A stretch of DNA of 34,986 bases from an uncultured Bacilli bacterium (GTDB lineage: Bacteria > Bacillota_I > Bacilli_A > RF39 > UBA660), in NCBI GenBank assembly GCA_944329445.1, contig CALVIH010000011.1, positions 1 through 34,986 on the forward strand, read 5' to 3'. Below are positions 17,280 to 23,869 of this stretch, in pieces. Below the pieces are notes generated by a model. That model was not told the origin of the DNA. It saw only the letters and a list, made by a program, of their open reading frames with translations, and made no database searches. The position numbers and the translations under genes are program-made. The stretch's first letter is position 1; every line of letters starts with the position of its first letter.

Positions 17280-18284
17280 TTGAAGAAATATTTGTTATTG
17301 TTATTTTTATTCTTGATTATTCCTTTAAAGATAAACGCTTATAACTTAGGGGAATCGGCAATCTTAATGGAAGAAGATACAAAAAGGGTGCTTGTTTCTA
17401 AGAACATGAGTAAAAAGATGCTTATCGCGTCAACTACTAAAATTATGACGGCGGTAATTGCAATAGAATCAGGGAAACTAGATAAAACTGTTAAGGTAAC
17501 TGATAAGGTGTTGGAAGCTTATGGATCAGCGATATACTTGAGCATTGGTGAAAAAATGAAGCTGGAAGACATGGTGTATGGTCTTATGATGCAAAGCGGT
17601 AATGACGCGGCCTTAATGATTGCAGAATATTTAGGTGGGGAAGATAAATTTGTTAAAAAGATGAATGAAAAAGCAAAGGAAATAGGCATGAAAAACACTA
17701 CTTTTTCAAACCCTCATGGGCTGGATGAGAAAACAAAAAATTATTCAACGGCTTACGACATGGCATTATTAATGAGGTATGCTAACGCTGATCCTACCTT
17801 TAGAAAGATAACAGGATGTAAAAAACACACTGTTAAAACAAATGAAAAGACTTATGTTTGGTCTAATAAAAACAAATTATTATATTCGTATGAGTACACA
17901 ACCGGTGGAAAAACTGGCTTTACAAAAAAGGCACATCGCACATTAGTTACTTCCGCTAGTAAAGATGATTTAAATCTTATTGTGGTAACCTTAAATGATC
18001 CTAATGATTTTCAAAATCATGAAGAACTTTATGAATATGGATTTAATAACTATTCTATGGAGAAGGTTTTTGATCGAAAAAAAATGAATTTGCCAAATAA
18101 AAAAATATATGCTAAAGATGATTATTATTATCCTATCACCGATGCTGAAAAAGAACTTATTAACGTTGATTATAAAATAAAAGAAAAGAAAAAATACAAG
18201 AATGGTGAAAAAGTGGGAGAAGCCATAATAAAACTTGGTAATAAAACAATACATAAAGAAAAGTTATACATAAAAGTAAAATAA
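17280..18284 (+). CDS. D-alanyl-D-alanine carboxypeptidase (PBP5 family, TTG start)
   Basis: A secreted low-molecular-weight penicillin-binding protein of the DacA/DacF type that trims the terminal D-Ala from peptidoglycan stem peptides. It has a signal peptide (residues 1 to about 20, ending INA). The active-site motifs are Ser51-Thr-Thr-Lys54, Ser106-Gly-Asn108 and Lys211-Thr-Gly213. The C-terminal domain is Lys-rich. The start is TTG at 17280, four bases after AGGTGAT, as at neighbouring genes; an earlier GTG lies inside the SD. Length (334) is a little short for DacA/DacF, and no C-terminal anchor helix is clear. Confidence 0.92.
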   Translation: MKKYLLLLFLFLIIPLKINAYNLGESAILMEEDTKRVLVSKNMSKKMLIASTTKIMTAVIAIESGKLDKTVKVTDKVLEAYGSAIYLSIGEKMKLEDMVYGLMMQSGNDAALMIAEYLGGEDKFVKKMNEKAKEIGMKNTTFSNPHGLDEKTKNYSTAYDMALLMRYANADPTFRKITGCKKHTVKTNEKTYVWSNKNKLLYSYEYTTGGKTGFTKKAHRTLVTSASKDDLNLIVVTLNDPNDFQNHEELYEYGFNNYSMEKVFDRKKMNLPNKKIYAKDDYYYPITDAEKELINVDYKIKEKKKYKNGEKVGEAIIKLGNKTIHKEKLYIKVK

Positions 18285-18331
18285 TAGTTTTCACTTTTAT
18301 GTAAAAACGAATTTAAAAAAAATTATTTACC

Positions 18332-18360
18332 TTGACTATAAACCTTGAAAAGTTTAAAAT
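18332..18360 (+). promoter_or_regulatory. Promoter of rny
   Basis: TTGACT (18332-18337), 17-base spacer, TAAAAT (18355-18360), about 50 bases before the start codon. Confidence 0.7.
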
Positions 18361-18411
18361 AGAATTGTATAAGTAAAATATTATACAATAAATAGATTAA
18401 TGGAGGTAAAT

Positions 18412-19965
18412 ATGGGAAATGCACTTATTTTCTCTTTACTTCTAATAGTTGGATTGTTTGTTGGTGCGATTATCGCATTTGTTATAACTTCGTTAAAAAA
18501 TAAAAACGAAGAACACAAGGCTTCAAACATAATTGAAAAGGCTAAGAAAGAGGCCGAAAAAGCAAAGAGGGATGCTTTGCTAGAGGCTAAGGAAGAGTCT
18601 TATAAACTAAAACTAGAAACGGATAAGGAAATTAAAGAAAAAAAGCAAGAGTTAAAGGAGAACGAAGAACGCTTAATAAAACGAGAGGATGGTATTGCTA
18701 AGCGTGATGAATTACTCCAAAAACGTGAACAAATGCTTGATGAAAAAGAAAATGGTATTATCCAAAAACAAAAAGATATTCAAAAATTAGAAGAAAAAGC
18801 TGAAAATATTATAAAGGAACAAATTGATAAACTAGAAAAAATATCTGGTTTTTCTAAGAAAAAAGCAAAAGAAGAGATAATGAAGCAAGTTGAAATTTCA
18901 ATGAGTGCTGAAATTTCAGCTTACATAAAGGAAAAAGAAGCAGAAGCCAAACTTGAGGTTGATAAGAAGGCAAAGAGCCTACTTGTTGAATCAATGCAAA
19001 AGTATGCTTCTGACGTTACTAATGAACAAACCGTTAGTGTTGTAACTTTACCTAACGATGACATGAAGGGTAGAATAATTGGAAGAGAAGGACGAAACAT
19101 AAGGACGATAGAAGCAGTAACGGGTGTTGATTTGATTATTGATGATACTCCAGAGGCAATTGTTTTATCAAGTTTCGATCCGCTAAGAAGAGAAATTGCT
19201 AAACAAACGATAGAAACCTTAATAAAAGACGGAAGAATCCATCCTGCAAGAATTGAAGAATTATATGATAAGGTTTGCAAAGAGATGAATGTTAAAATTA
19301 GAGAGTATGGCGAGGAAGCTATGTTTGATTTAGGTATAACAAAACTAGATCCAGAGTTAGTTACGATAGTTGGTAAGTTAAACTTTAGAACCAGTTATGG
19401 ACAGAACGCTTTACAGCACTCTAAGGAAGTTGCTCATTTAGCAGGTATAATGGCCGCTGAACTAGGTGAAAATGTAGCACTTGCCAAAAGAGCAGGTTTA
19501 CTTCATGACATAGGAAAAGCAATTGATTTTGAAGTGGAAGGAAGCCACGTTGAGATAGGTGCTGACCTTGCTAAGAAACATGGTGAGGATGAGGTTGTTA
19601 TAAACGCAATAGAATCTCATCATGGTGATAAAGATGCAACTAGTATTATTTCTGTTTTAGTTGCGATTGCTGACAGTTTATCGGCCGCAAGACCTGGTGC
19701 AAGAAATGATTCTTTAGAAAATTACGTTAAACGTTTAGAACAATTAGAATCTATTGCCATGGACTTTGATGGCGTTGAAAAGGCTTATGCAATGCAAGCC
19801 GGAAGAGAACTTAGGGTAATCGTTGAACCTGAAAAGGTAGATGATGTTGGTAGCTATAAGACTGCTCGTGACATTAAGGATAGAATAGAAAACGAAATGC
19901 AATACCCAGGTACCGTGAAGGTAATGGTTATAAGAGAAACAAGAGCAACAGAAGAAGCCAAATAA
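18412..19965 (+). CDS. rny: Ribonuclease Y
   Basis: The membrane-bound endoribonuclease that starts mRNA decay in many Bacillota. Domains in order: an N-terminal membrane helix (residues about 3-25), a long Lys/Glu coiled coil to about residue 200, a KH RNA-binding domain ([15 protein letters not shown]), and an HD phosphohydrolase domain with [10 protein letters not shown]. Length (517) is typical. The ATG at 18412 is used because GGAGG (18402-18406) lies just upstream; an in-frame ATG at 18400 overlaps that SD. Confidence 0.97.
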   Translation: MGNALIFSLLLIVGLFVGAIIAFVITSLKNKNEEHKASNIIEKAKKEAEKAKRDALLEAKEESYKLKLETDKEIKEKKQELKENEERLIKREDGIAKRDELLQKREQMLDEKENGIIQKQKDIQKLEEKAENIIKEQIDKLEKISGFSKKKAKEEIMKQVEISMSAEISAYIKEKEAEAKLEVDKKAKSLLVESMQKYASDVTNEQTVSVVTLPNDDMKGRIIGREGRNIRTIEAVTGVDLIIDDTPEAIVLSSFDPLRREIAKQTIETLIKDGRIHPARIEELYDKVCKEMNVKIREYGEEAMFDLGITKLDPELVTIVGKLNFRTSYGQNALQHSKEVAHLAGIMAAELGENVALAKRAGLLHDIGKAIDFEVEGSHVEIGADLAKKHGEDEVVINAIESHHGDKDATSIISVLVAIADSLSAARPGARNDSLENYVKRLEQLESIAMDFDGVEKAYAMQAGRELRVIVEPEKVDDVGSYKTARDIKDRIENEMQYPGTVKVMVIRETRATEEAK

Positions 19966-19978
19966 GGTTTCTTTTTTT
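19953..19978 (+). terminator. rny terminator
   Basis: AGAAGCC pairs with GGTTTCT (one G-T pair) around AAATAA, then a T-run. It overlaps the rny stop codon. Confidence 0.75.
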
Positions 19979-20015
19979 GTGCTTTTAATCATATAATTTA
20001 ACAAGGAGGTCTATC

Positions 20016-20957
20016 ATGCAAAATATTCTTGCGTTTTACTATAGTTTACATCCGACTGAAGTTTCTCACGTAGATGATAAGTATTTTTTTGAATACCTAG
20101 GAAGTAATTATGTTTTTGAACCATTTAATAGACCTCTTACAGAGGTAGACTCATTGTATAAAGTTAATAGACAAATGATATCAAGGAATCTTTTGGTACA
20201 TGAAATCATAGTAAACAATGAAAATAACGTTTTAACTTACGTAAATAACATACCTTATGTCTTGATGGAAATTTATGTTAATAAAAACGCGAGAATAACA
20301 TTAGCTGATGTTTGCCATATTAATAATAATTCCATAAACATTGAATGTGACAACGTTATTAAAAGACATGATTGGGTTGTTCTTTGGGAAACAAAAAATG
20401 ATTATTTTGAAGCGCAGATAAATGAAATTGGAAAAAAATATCCTAATCTGTGTAATTATGCTAACTATTACATTGGCTTGGCAGAAAACGCAATATCATA
20501 CGTAAGGTTAGCTATGCAACTGGAAGGAGAGGCGCAAAGTAGTATTTGTCACAAAAGAATAAATTGTTCTGACACACTTTTTTGTTTATATAACCCTTTA
20601 AATTATGTTTGTGATTATAAGGTTAGGGATTTAGCAGAATACGTAAAAAATGCATTTTTTTGTGGAAAAGATGCATATGATATAGTTATTACTTATTTTA
20701 AAAATAATTATTTAAGTTATAAAGAAGCGTTGTTATTTTATGGAAGATTACTTTATCCATCATATTTTTTTGACTTACATGATGACATAGTAAACAATGA
20801 TCTACCTGAGAGCAAAATTGAAGGTATAATAAATAAGTCTGATGAATACGAAACATTCTTATTAGAAGTTTATATGTACCTTTCTAAAGTGTATAATAAA
20901 TACATACCAGCGATTGATTGGATAATAAAAAGAAGCTATTCAAAGGCTTCTTCGTAA
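20016..20957 (+). CDS. Hypothetical protein, possible kinase-fold (CotS/YutH-like) without catalytic motif
   Basis: A 313-residue protein that I do not recognise with certainty. Its order of parts resembles aminoglycoside phosphotransferase-like spore-coat proteins: an N-terminal beta region, a Trp-rich linker (RHDWVVLWETKNDYF), a helical region, then CHKRI where the family has CHGD, and VCDYKVRDLAEYVKNAF where the family has IDxD...RDLAxFL. The catalytic Asp of the first motif is absent, so it would be a pseudokinase. AAGGAGG precedes the ATG, with TATAAT about 20 bases upstream. The last 22 bases overlap the convergent NifU-domain gene. Confidence 0.75.
   Translation: MQNILAFYYSLHPTEVSHVDDKYFFEYLGSNYVFEPFNRPLTEVDSLYKVNRQMISRNLLVHEIIVNNENNVLTYVNNIPYVLMEIYVNKNARITLADVCHINNNSINIECDNVIKRHDWVVLWETKNDYFEAQINEIGKKYPNLCNYANYYIGLAENAISYVRLAMQLEGEAQSSICHKRINCSDTLFCLYNPLNYVCDYKVRDLAEYVKNAFFCGKDAYDIVITYFKNNYLSYKEALLFYGRLLYPSYFFDLHDDIVNNDLPESKIEGIINKSDEYETFLLEVYMYLSKVYNKYIPAIDWIIKRSYSKASS
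20924..20952 (-). terminator. Minus-strand terminator of the NifU-domain gene
   Basis: AAGAAGC (20930-20936) pairs with GCTTCTT (20946-20952). On the minus strand the stem is followed by a T-run. It sits inside the 3' end of the plus-strand gene at 20016. Confidence 0.6.
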
Positions 20958-21178
20958 TTAACTACTTTTATTACTTCTGGCACTTCACTTACCAGTATTT
21001 CTTCAATGGTGTTGTTAATGGTCATGTCGGCAAACATGCATCCCGCACAAGCGCCTTGTAATCTAACGTAACATATTCCATCTTCAAATTTGACGAACTT
21101 AACGTCACCACCATCTTGGTTTAGGTAAGGTCTTATTTTATTTAACACTTCCTTTATTTTCTCTTCAGTTTTATTCAT
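20936..21178 (-). CDS. NifU C-terminal-domain iron-sulfur scaffold protein
   Basis: An 80-residue protein made only of the NifU-like C-terminal domain, which holds or transfers iron-sulfur clusters. The signature is IRPYLNQDGGDVKFV followed by Cys44 and Cys47 in GACAGCMFAD. Length matches stand-alone Nfu proteins of Bacillota such as YutI. The start has GGTGAT five bases upstream on the minus strand and a good promoter (TTTACT/TATAAT). Its stop lies within the coding end of the convergent gene. Confidence 0.93.
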   Translation of the reverse strand: MNKTEEKIKEVLNKIRPYLNQDGGDVKFVKFEDGICYVRLQGACAGCMFADMTINNTIEEILVSEVPEVIKVVNYEEAFE

Positions 21179-21195
21179 TTATAATCACCAAATAA

Positions 21196-21224
21196 ATTAT
21201 ACAGCACATAAAAATGAAAGTAAA
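21196..21224 (-). promoter_or_regulatory. Promoter of the NifU-domain gene
   Basis: On the minus strand TTTACT (21224-21219), 17-base spacer, TATAAT (21201-21196). It is back to back with the S1-domain gene promoter. Confidence 0.7.
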
Positions 21225-21231
21225 GCATTGT

Positions 21232-21260
21232 TTGTTTTAGTAATTTATATGTGTTATAAT
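21232..21260 (+). promoter_or_regulatory. Promoter of the S1-domain gene
   Basis: TTGTTT (21232-21237), 17-base spacer, TATAAT (21255-21260). Confidence 0.65.
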
Positions 21261-21279
21261 AAAAAACAGAGGTGCTTTT

Positions 21280-21639
21280 ATGAACAAATACAAGAAGGGA
21301 GATATAGTTAAGGCTAAAATTACTAAGATTGAAAATTATGGTGCTTTTGCTGCACTTGATGAAGAATATAGTGGTTTAATACATATTTCTGAGATTACCG
21401 ATAAGTTTGTAAGAGAAATTACTGACTTTGTTGAAGTCGGTGACGTAATAAACGTTAAGATTTTAGATATTCCGAATAAAAGTAATGGTCTTAAGCTTTC
21501 GGCGAAAGCGGTAAACAATAATTTGTATAAAAATAAAAAAAGAGGGATTAAAGAAACTGTGTTTGGCTTTTATCTTCTAAAGACTGCGTTACCAAACTGG
21601 ATAAAAAAGAAAATGGAAGAGATTGACAAAAAAAATTAA
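21280..21639 (+). CDS. S1 RNA-binding domain protein (YugI/GSP13-like)
   Basis: A 119-residue protein. Residues about 5-75 are one S1 domain (GDIVKAKITKIENYGAFAAL, GLIHISEI, VGDVINVKILDI, LKLSAKA). The C-terminal 45 residues are basic, with ETVFGFYLLKTALPNWIKKK. Size and layout match general stress protein 13/YugI-type ribosome-associated RNA-binding proteins. AGAGGTG precedes the ATG. The gene ends just before the tRNA operon promoter, and no terminator hairpin is clear between them. Confidence 0.88.
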   Translation: MNKYKKGDIVKAKITKIENYGAFAALDEEYSGLIHISEITDKFVREITDFVEVGDVINVKILDIPNKSNGLKLSAKAVNNNLYKNKKRGIKETVFGFYLLKTALPNWIKKKMEEIDKKN

Positions 21640-21646
21640 AACTTAC

Positions 21647-21675
21647 TTGACATTCATTAAAAATATTGATATATT
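21647..21675 (+). promoter_or_regulatory. Promoter of the Val-Thr-Tyr-Gln-Lys-Leu tRNA operon
   Basis: TTGACA (21647-21652), 17-base spacer, TATATT (21670-21675). The first tRNA begins about 30 bases after. Confidence 0.75.
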
Positions 21676-21704
21676 TATATACGTTCTCACGTATGTGATT
21701 TAAT

Positions 21705-21781
21705 GGATGCTTAGCTCAGTTGGTTAGAGCACCTGCCTTACAAGCAGGGGGTCATAGGTTCGAGTCCTATAGCGTCCACCA
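21705..21781 (+). tRNA. tRNA-Val(UAC)
   Basis: A complete cloverleaf of 77 bases. The acceptor GGATGCT pairs with AGCGTCC, the anticodon loop is CTTACAA (anticodon TAC), the T-loop is TTCGAGT, and CCA is encoded. Confidence 0.95.
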
Positions 21782-21826
21782 TTTATTTTTGCCGAAATAG
21801 CTCAACTGGTAGAGCAACTGACTTGT

Positions 21827-22446
21827 GGGATAGAATATCTTTATGATTACTTGAACTATCTTGCACCTTAATTAGGAAACTAGTTAAGTGGACGTCGCTA
21901 ATTCGGGGAACCCTATAGCAAAGGAGATTTATGAATTGTTTAAACTGTTCTAAAAAAATACCTAATAATAAAAAATATTGTGATAATTCATGTCAAAAAC
22001 AATTTGAATACGAATTATATATTATTAAATGGAAATTAGGTGCCGAGAATGGTTTGAAAGGAAAATATCAAATTTCTAATCACATAAAAAAATATTTATT
22101 TAACAAGTATAATAATAAATGTTCAATATGTGGTTGGAGTAAAATGAATCCTTATACTAAAACAATTCCGTTGGAGATAGAACATATTGATGGTAACTAT
22201 CTTAACAGCAAAGAAGAAAATCTCGTATTGTTATGTCCTAATTGTCATTGTTAACCGCTATTTATAAAGGAGCGAATAAAGGCAATGGTCGAAAGGATAG
22301 AAAGCAATACAATTTGTATGGCAATCCCGAGCTAGGTTTAATACCGAGTGTAGAGACTTTATACGATGGGCCTAAGTCTTAAGATATGGCTAAGAGAAAG
22401 TCCAGACTACAAACACGTAAGTGGTAGTGAAAACTATAGTAGTATG
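21827..22446 (+). ncRNA. Group I self-splicing intron (IC3-like) in tRNA-Thr(UGU)
   Basis: A 620-base intron with the sequence order of bacterial tRNA group I introns. P1: exon TGT plus GGGATAG (21824-21833) pairs with CTATCTTGCA (21856-21865), giving the required U-G pair at the 5' splice site. P2: CTTAATTAG/CTAGTTAAG with GAAA loop (21867-21888). P3: CGTCG (21893-21897) with CGATG (22364-22368). P4: TTCGGG (21902-21907) with CCCGAG (22326-22331). P7: GACTTT (22355-22360) with AAAGTC (22397-22402). The intron ends in G before AATCAGT. By eye it matches the cyanobacterial tRNA-Leu intron core closely. The HNH frame sits in a peripheral loop, probably L5. Confidence 0.95.
21931..22382 (+). pseudogene. 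Frameshifted HNH homing endonuclease inside the intron
   Basis: The first open part (21931-22254, 107 residues) starts with AAGGAG eight bases upstream. It has an N-terminal zinc-finger pattern (CLNC, then CDNSC) and an HNH nuclease: CSICGW, EIEHIDGN, NLVLLCPNCH. It stops just after PNCHC. In the -1 frame, from TTA at 22251, coding resumes without a gap as LTAIYKGANKGNGRKDRK, the usual continuation of HNH proteins (NCHSLTPTYKG...NKGNGRK), and runs to a stop at 22380-22382. One lost base, probably T in a TGTTT run, explains this. The restored protein would have about 150 residues, and its tail would overlap the P4', P7, P3' and P8 parts of the ribozyme. Confidence 0.85.
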
Positions 22447-22490
22447 AATCAGTAGGTTGCGGGTTCAAGTCCTGCTTTCGGCACCACTTT

Positions 22491-22574
22491 GGGGAGATAG
22501 CGAAGTGGCTAAACGCGGCAGACTGTAAATCTGTTCCTTAGGGTTCGGTGGTTCGAATCCACCTCTCCCCACCA
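22491..22574 (+). tRNA. tRNA-Tyr(GUA)
   Basis: An 84-base class II tRNA with a long variable arm. Acceptor GGGGAGA pairs with TCTCCCC, the anticodon loop is CTGTAAA (anticodon GTA), and CCA is encoded. Confidence 0.95.
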
Positions 22575-22582
22575 CTTAAGAT

Positions 22583-22657
22583 TGCCTCGTCGCCAAGTGG
22601 TAAGGCATCAGACTTTGACTCTGACATGCGCAAGTTCGAATCTTGCCGAGGCAACCA
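22583..22657 (+). tRNA. tRNA-Gln(UUG)
   Basis: 75 bases. Acceptor TGCCTCG pairs with CGAGGCA, the anticodon loop is CTTTGAC (anticodon TTG), and CCA is encoded. The U1-A72 pair is usual for tRNA-Gln. Confidence 0.95.
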
Positions 22658-22673
22658 CTTTATTTAGTAGTAT

Positions 22674-22749
22674 GTCCTGTTAGCTCAGTTGGTAGAGCAT
22701 TTGACTTTTAATCAAAGGGTCATGCGTTCGAGTCGCATACAGGACACCA
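22674..22749 (+). tRNA. tRNA-Lys(UUU)
   Basis: 76 bases. Acceptor GTCCTGT pairs with ACAGGAC, the anticodon loop is CTTTTAA (anticodon TTT), and CCA is encoded. Confidence 0.95.
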
Positions 22750-22750
22750 C

Positions 22751-22839
22751 GCCCGAGTGGCGGAATTGGTAGACGCACAGGACTTAAAATCCTGCGAGTG
22801 TTAAACCTCGTGCCGGTTCAAGTCCGGCCTCGGGCACCA
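22751..22839 (+). tRNA. tRNA-Leu(UAA)
   Basis: 89 bases with a long variable arm. Acceptor GCCCGAG pairs with CTCGGGC, the anticodon loop is CTTAAAA (anticodon TAA), and CCA is encoded. This is the gene that carries the classical cyanobacterial group I intron, but here it is uninterrupted. Confidence 0.95.
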
Positions 22840-22848
22840 CTTGAAATT

Positions 22849-22877
22849 AACTAACCTTTAAGGTTAGTTTTTTTGTT
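22849..22877 (+). terminator. Terminator of the first tRNA operon
   Basis: AACTAACC pairs with GGTTAGTT around TTTAAA, followed by T's. Confidence 0.85.
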
Positions 22878-22896
22878 ACATAAAAGACATATATCT

Positions 22897-22970
22897 TAAT
22901 AAACTTTAATTAAAATTACACAATATTTTTATATTTAAAGGTTACACTTAAGTTAGAAAGTGAGGTGAAA
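22897..22970 (+). repeat. 74-bp direct repeat, copy 1 (orphan upstream region with SD)
   Basis: Starts TTAATAAACTTTAAT and ends GAGGTGAA. It is identical to copy 2 (23046-23119) at 64 of 74 positions without gaps. It ends in a ribosome-binding site, but no open frame of useful length follows: ATA AAT CTA TTT TAA. The 75 bases between the copies hold nothing I can identify. Confidence 0.85.
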
Positions 22971-23045
22971 CATAAATCTATTTTAAATTATTCTTATAAT
23001 GTTACTTAATAATTATCATTCCTTATTAATTACTTATTTATCTTT

Positions 23046-23119
23046 TTAATAAACTTTAATAAAAATAACACAATAATTTAATATTTAAAAGTTATACTTA
23101 AAATAGGAAGAGAGGTGAA
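23046..23119 (+). repeat. 74-bp direct repeat, copy 2 (upstream region of the decayed redox gene)
   Basis: Copy 2 of the repeat. It ends in GAGGTGAA directly before the pseudogene at 23126. A TATACT (about 23093-23098) within it may be a -10 box; copy 1 has TACACT at the same place. Confidence 0.85.
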
Positions 23120-23125
23120 GGTTAT

Positions 23126-23355
23126 ACGAAGATAAAAATAATAGGTTCTAATTGTAGTAACGGAATAAAACTAAAAAAATGGTAGAAAGGGCTACTGAAG
23201 AAATTGATACTCCAGTAGAAATCGAATTAGAGGAAAAAAATAATAACATAAAAAACATACCAGCACTTGTTATAAATGGTAATTTGATAAGTGAAGGTAA
23301 GGTTTTAACGGTAAGAAAAATAACAAAGCTTATTAAAAACGAAGTAAATTGTTGA
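23126..23355 (+). pseudogene. Decayed thioredoxin-like (redox-active disulfide) protein
   Basis: The text reads KIKIIGSNCSNGIKLKK in one frame (23129-23178), then MVERATEEIDTPVEIELEE and IPALVINGNLISEGKVL in the next frame (from 23179). Together they match the small thioredoxin_3/redox-active disulfide family (usual form: KIEVLGTGCPKCKKLEE, then TPALVINGKV..GKVP). Three faults are visible. An ACG stands where the ATG is expected, seven to eight bases after GAGGTG. The CxxC motif reads CSNG, lacking the second Cys. One A is missing from an A-run at 23173-23179, causing a frameshift. The region before IPALV also looks shortened. Confidence 0.75.
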
Positions 23356-23389
23356 ATATAGATAAAAAATAGAAGAAAGGGTGATTTAT

Positions 23390-23416
23390 ATGATAGCTGG
23401 CTTAAAGGAGTGTTAA
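23390..23416 (+). other. Eight-codon leader-like open frame
   Basis: ATG with an upstream AAAGGGTGAT encodes MIAGLKEC and stops in the left arm of a hairpin. It could be a leader peptide or simply the remnant start of a lost gene that followed the redox gene. No amino acid is enriched enough to suggest attenuation. Confidence 0.3.
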
Positions 23417-23488
23417 ACGAAATTAACATTCTGAGTGGTCAGCGAAAAGCCATATTTCACTAACAGGTACGAGGTGGTGCCTGTTTTT
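23408..23488 (+). other. Run of hairpins ending in a terminator
   Basis: Hairpin 1: GAGTGTTAA (23408-23416) with TTAACATTC (23423-23431). Hairpin 2: an imperfect stem from TGAGTGG (23432) to CCATATTTCA (23459). Hairpin 3: a terminator. No known riboswitch or small RNA is recognised. It may be the structured 3' end of a lost operon or a small RNA. Confidence 0.4.
23462..23488 (+). terminator. Terminator of the decayed region
   Basis: AACAGGTAC (23462-23470) pairs with GTGCCTGTT (23477-23485), with one T-G pair, followed by T's. Confidence 0.8.
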
Positions 23489-23503
23489 ATTGTGTAAAAT
23501 ATG

Positions 23504-23533
23504 TTGACAAATAAAAAACAGGTGTGCTATAAT
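23504..23533 (+). promoter_or_regulatory. Promoter of the tRNA-Ser/fMet operon
   Basis: TTGACA (23504-23509), 18-base spacer, TATAAT (23528-23533). Confidence 0.85.
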
Positions 23534-23591
23534 TTTAATGCTGCCAGATTGTTATATGTATTTGATTTTTGCATATAATAATTATGACATT

Positions 23592-23684
23592 GGAGGAATA
23601 CCCAAGTCTGGTTGAAGGGACCGGTCTTGAAAACCGGGAGGTCGGGTAACCGGCGCGGGGGTTCGAATCCCTCTTCCTCCGCCA
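23592..23684 (+). tRNA. tRNA-Ser(UGA)
   Basis: 93 bases with a long variable arm. Acceptor GGAGGAA pairs with TTCCTCC, the anticodon loop is CTTGAAA (anticodon TGA), the discriminator is G, and CCA is encoded. Confidence 0.95.
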
Positions 23685-23697
23685 CTTATGTTTATAT

Positions 23698-23774
<77 letters not shown>

Positions 23775-23783
23775 AGAAAGTAA

Positions 23784-23812
23784 AACACTTAAGAATGTCT
23801 TAAGTGTTTTTT
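23784..23812 (+). terminator. Terminator of the tRNA-Ser/fMet operon
   Basis: AACACTTAAG pairs perfectly with CTTAAGTGTT around AATGT, followed by T's. Confidence 0.9.
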
Positions 23813-23869
23813 AATTGTTAAATGAATACATTATCTTTTTTGTTCTCATAATAGTATTGGTGATGCAAT

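Larger units (their letters stand above)
21791..22486 (+). tRNA. tRNA-Thr(UGU) gene interrupted by a group I intron
   Basis: The 5' exon is 21791-21826 and the 3' exon is 22447-22486. Joined, they give a perfect 76-base cloverleaf. Acceptor GCCGAAA pairs with TTTCGGC. The D-arm is GCTC/GAGC. The anticodon stem ACTGA pairs with TCAGT around loop CTTGTAA, anticodon TGT (Thr). The T-stem is GCGGG/CCTGC, and CCA is encoded. Neither half alone makes a tRNA. The break falls exactly after base 36, the third anticodon base. Without splicing the gene would give no tRNA; it is the only Thr tRNA in this window. Confidence 0.95.

Noticed and set aside
18262-18303. Terminator after the carboxypeptidase gene
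   Set aside because: CATAAAAGTAAAA can pair with TTTTCACTTTTATG, but no T-run follows, so it was not called.
21791-21840. A tRNA-His reading from the 5' half (CTTGTGG)
   Set aside because: No matching 3' half follows directly; the cloverleaf forms only with the segment at 22447, and the anticodon is then TGT.
21931-22254. An intact 107-residue HNH gene
   Set aside because: The expected HNH tail continues in the -1 frame without a gap, and no slippery site for programmed frameshifting is seen.
22897-23119. Two-repeat CRISPR or IS ends
   Set aside because: Only two copies in direct orientation, 75 bases apart, each with an SD at the end; no transposase or inverted ends.
23148-23429. Minus-strand 93-codon frame over the decayed region
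   Set aside because: No ribosome site; it is the antisense of the redox pseudogene, which has real family similarity on the plus strand.
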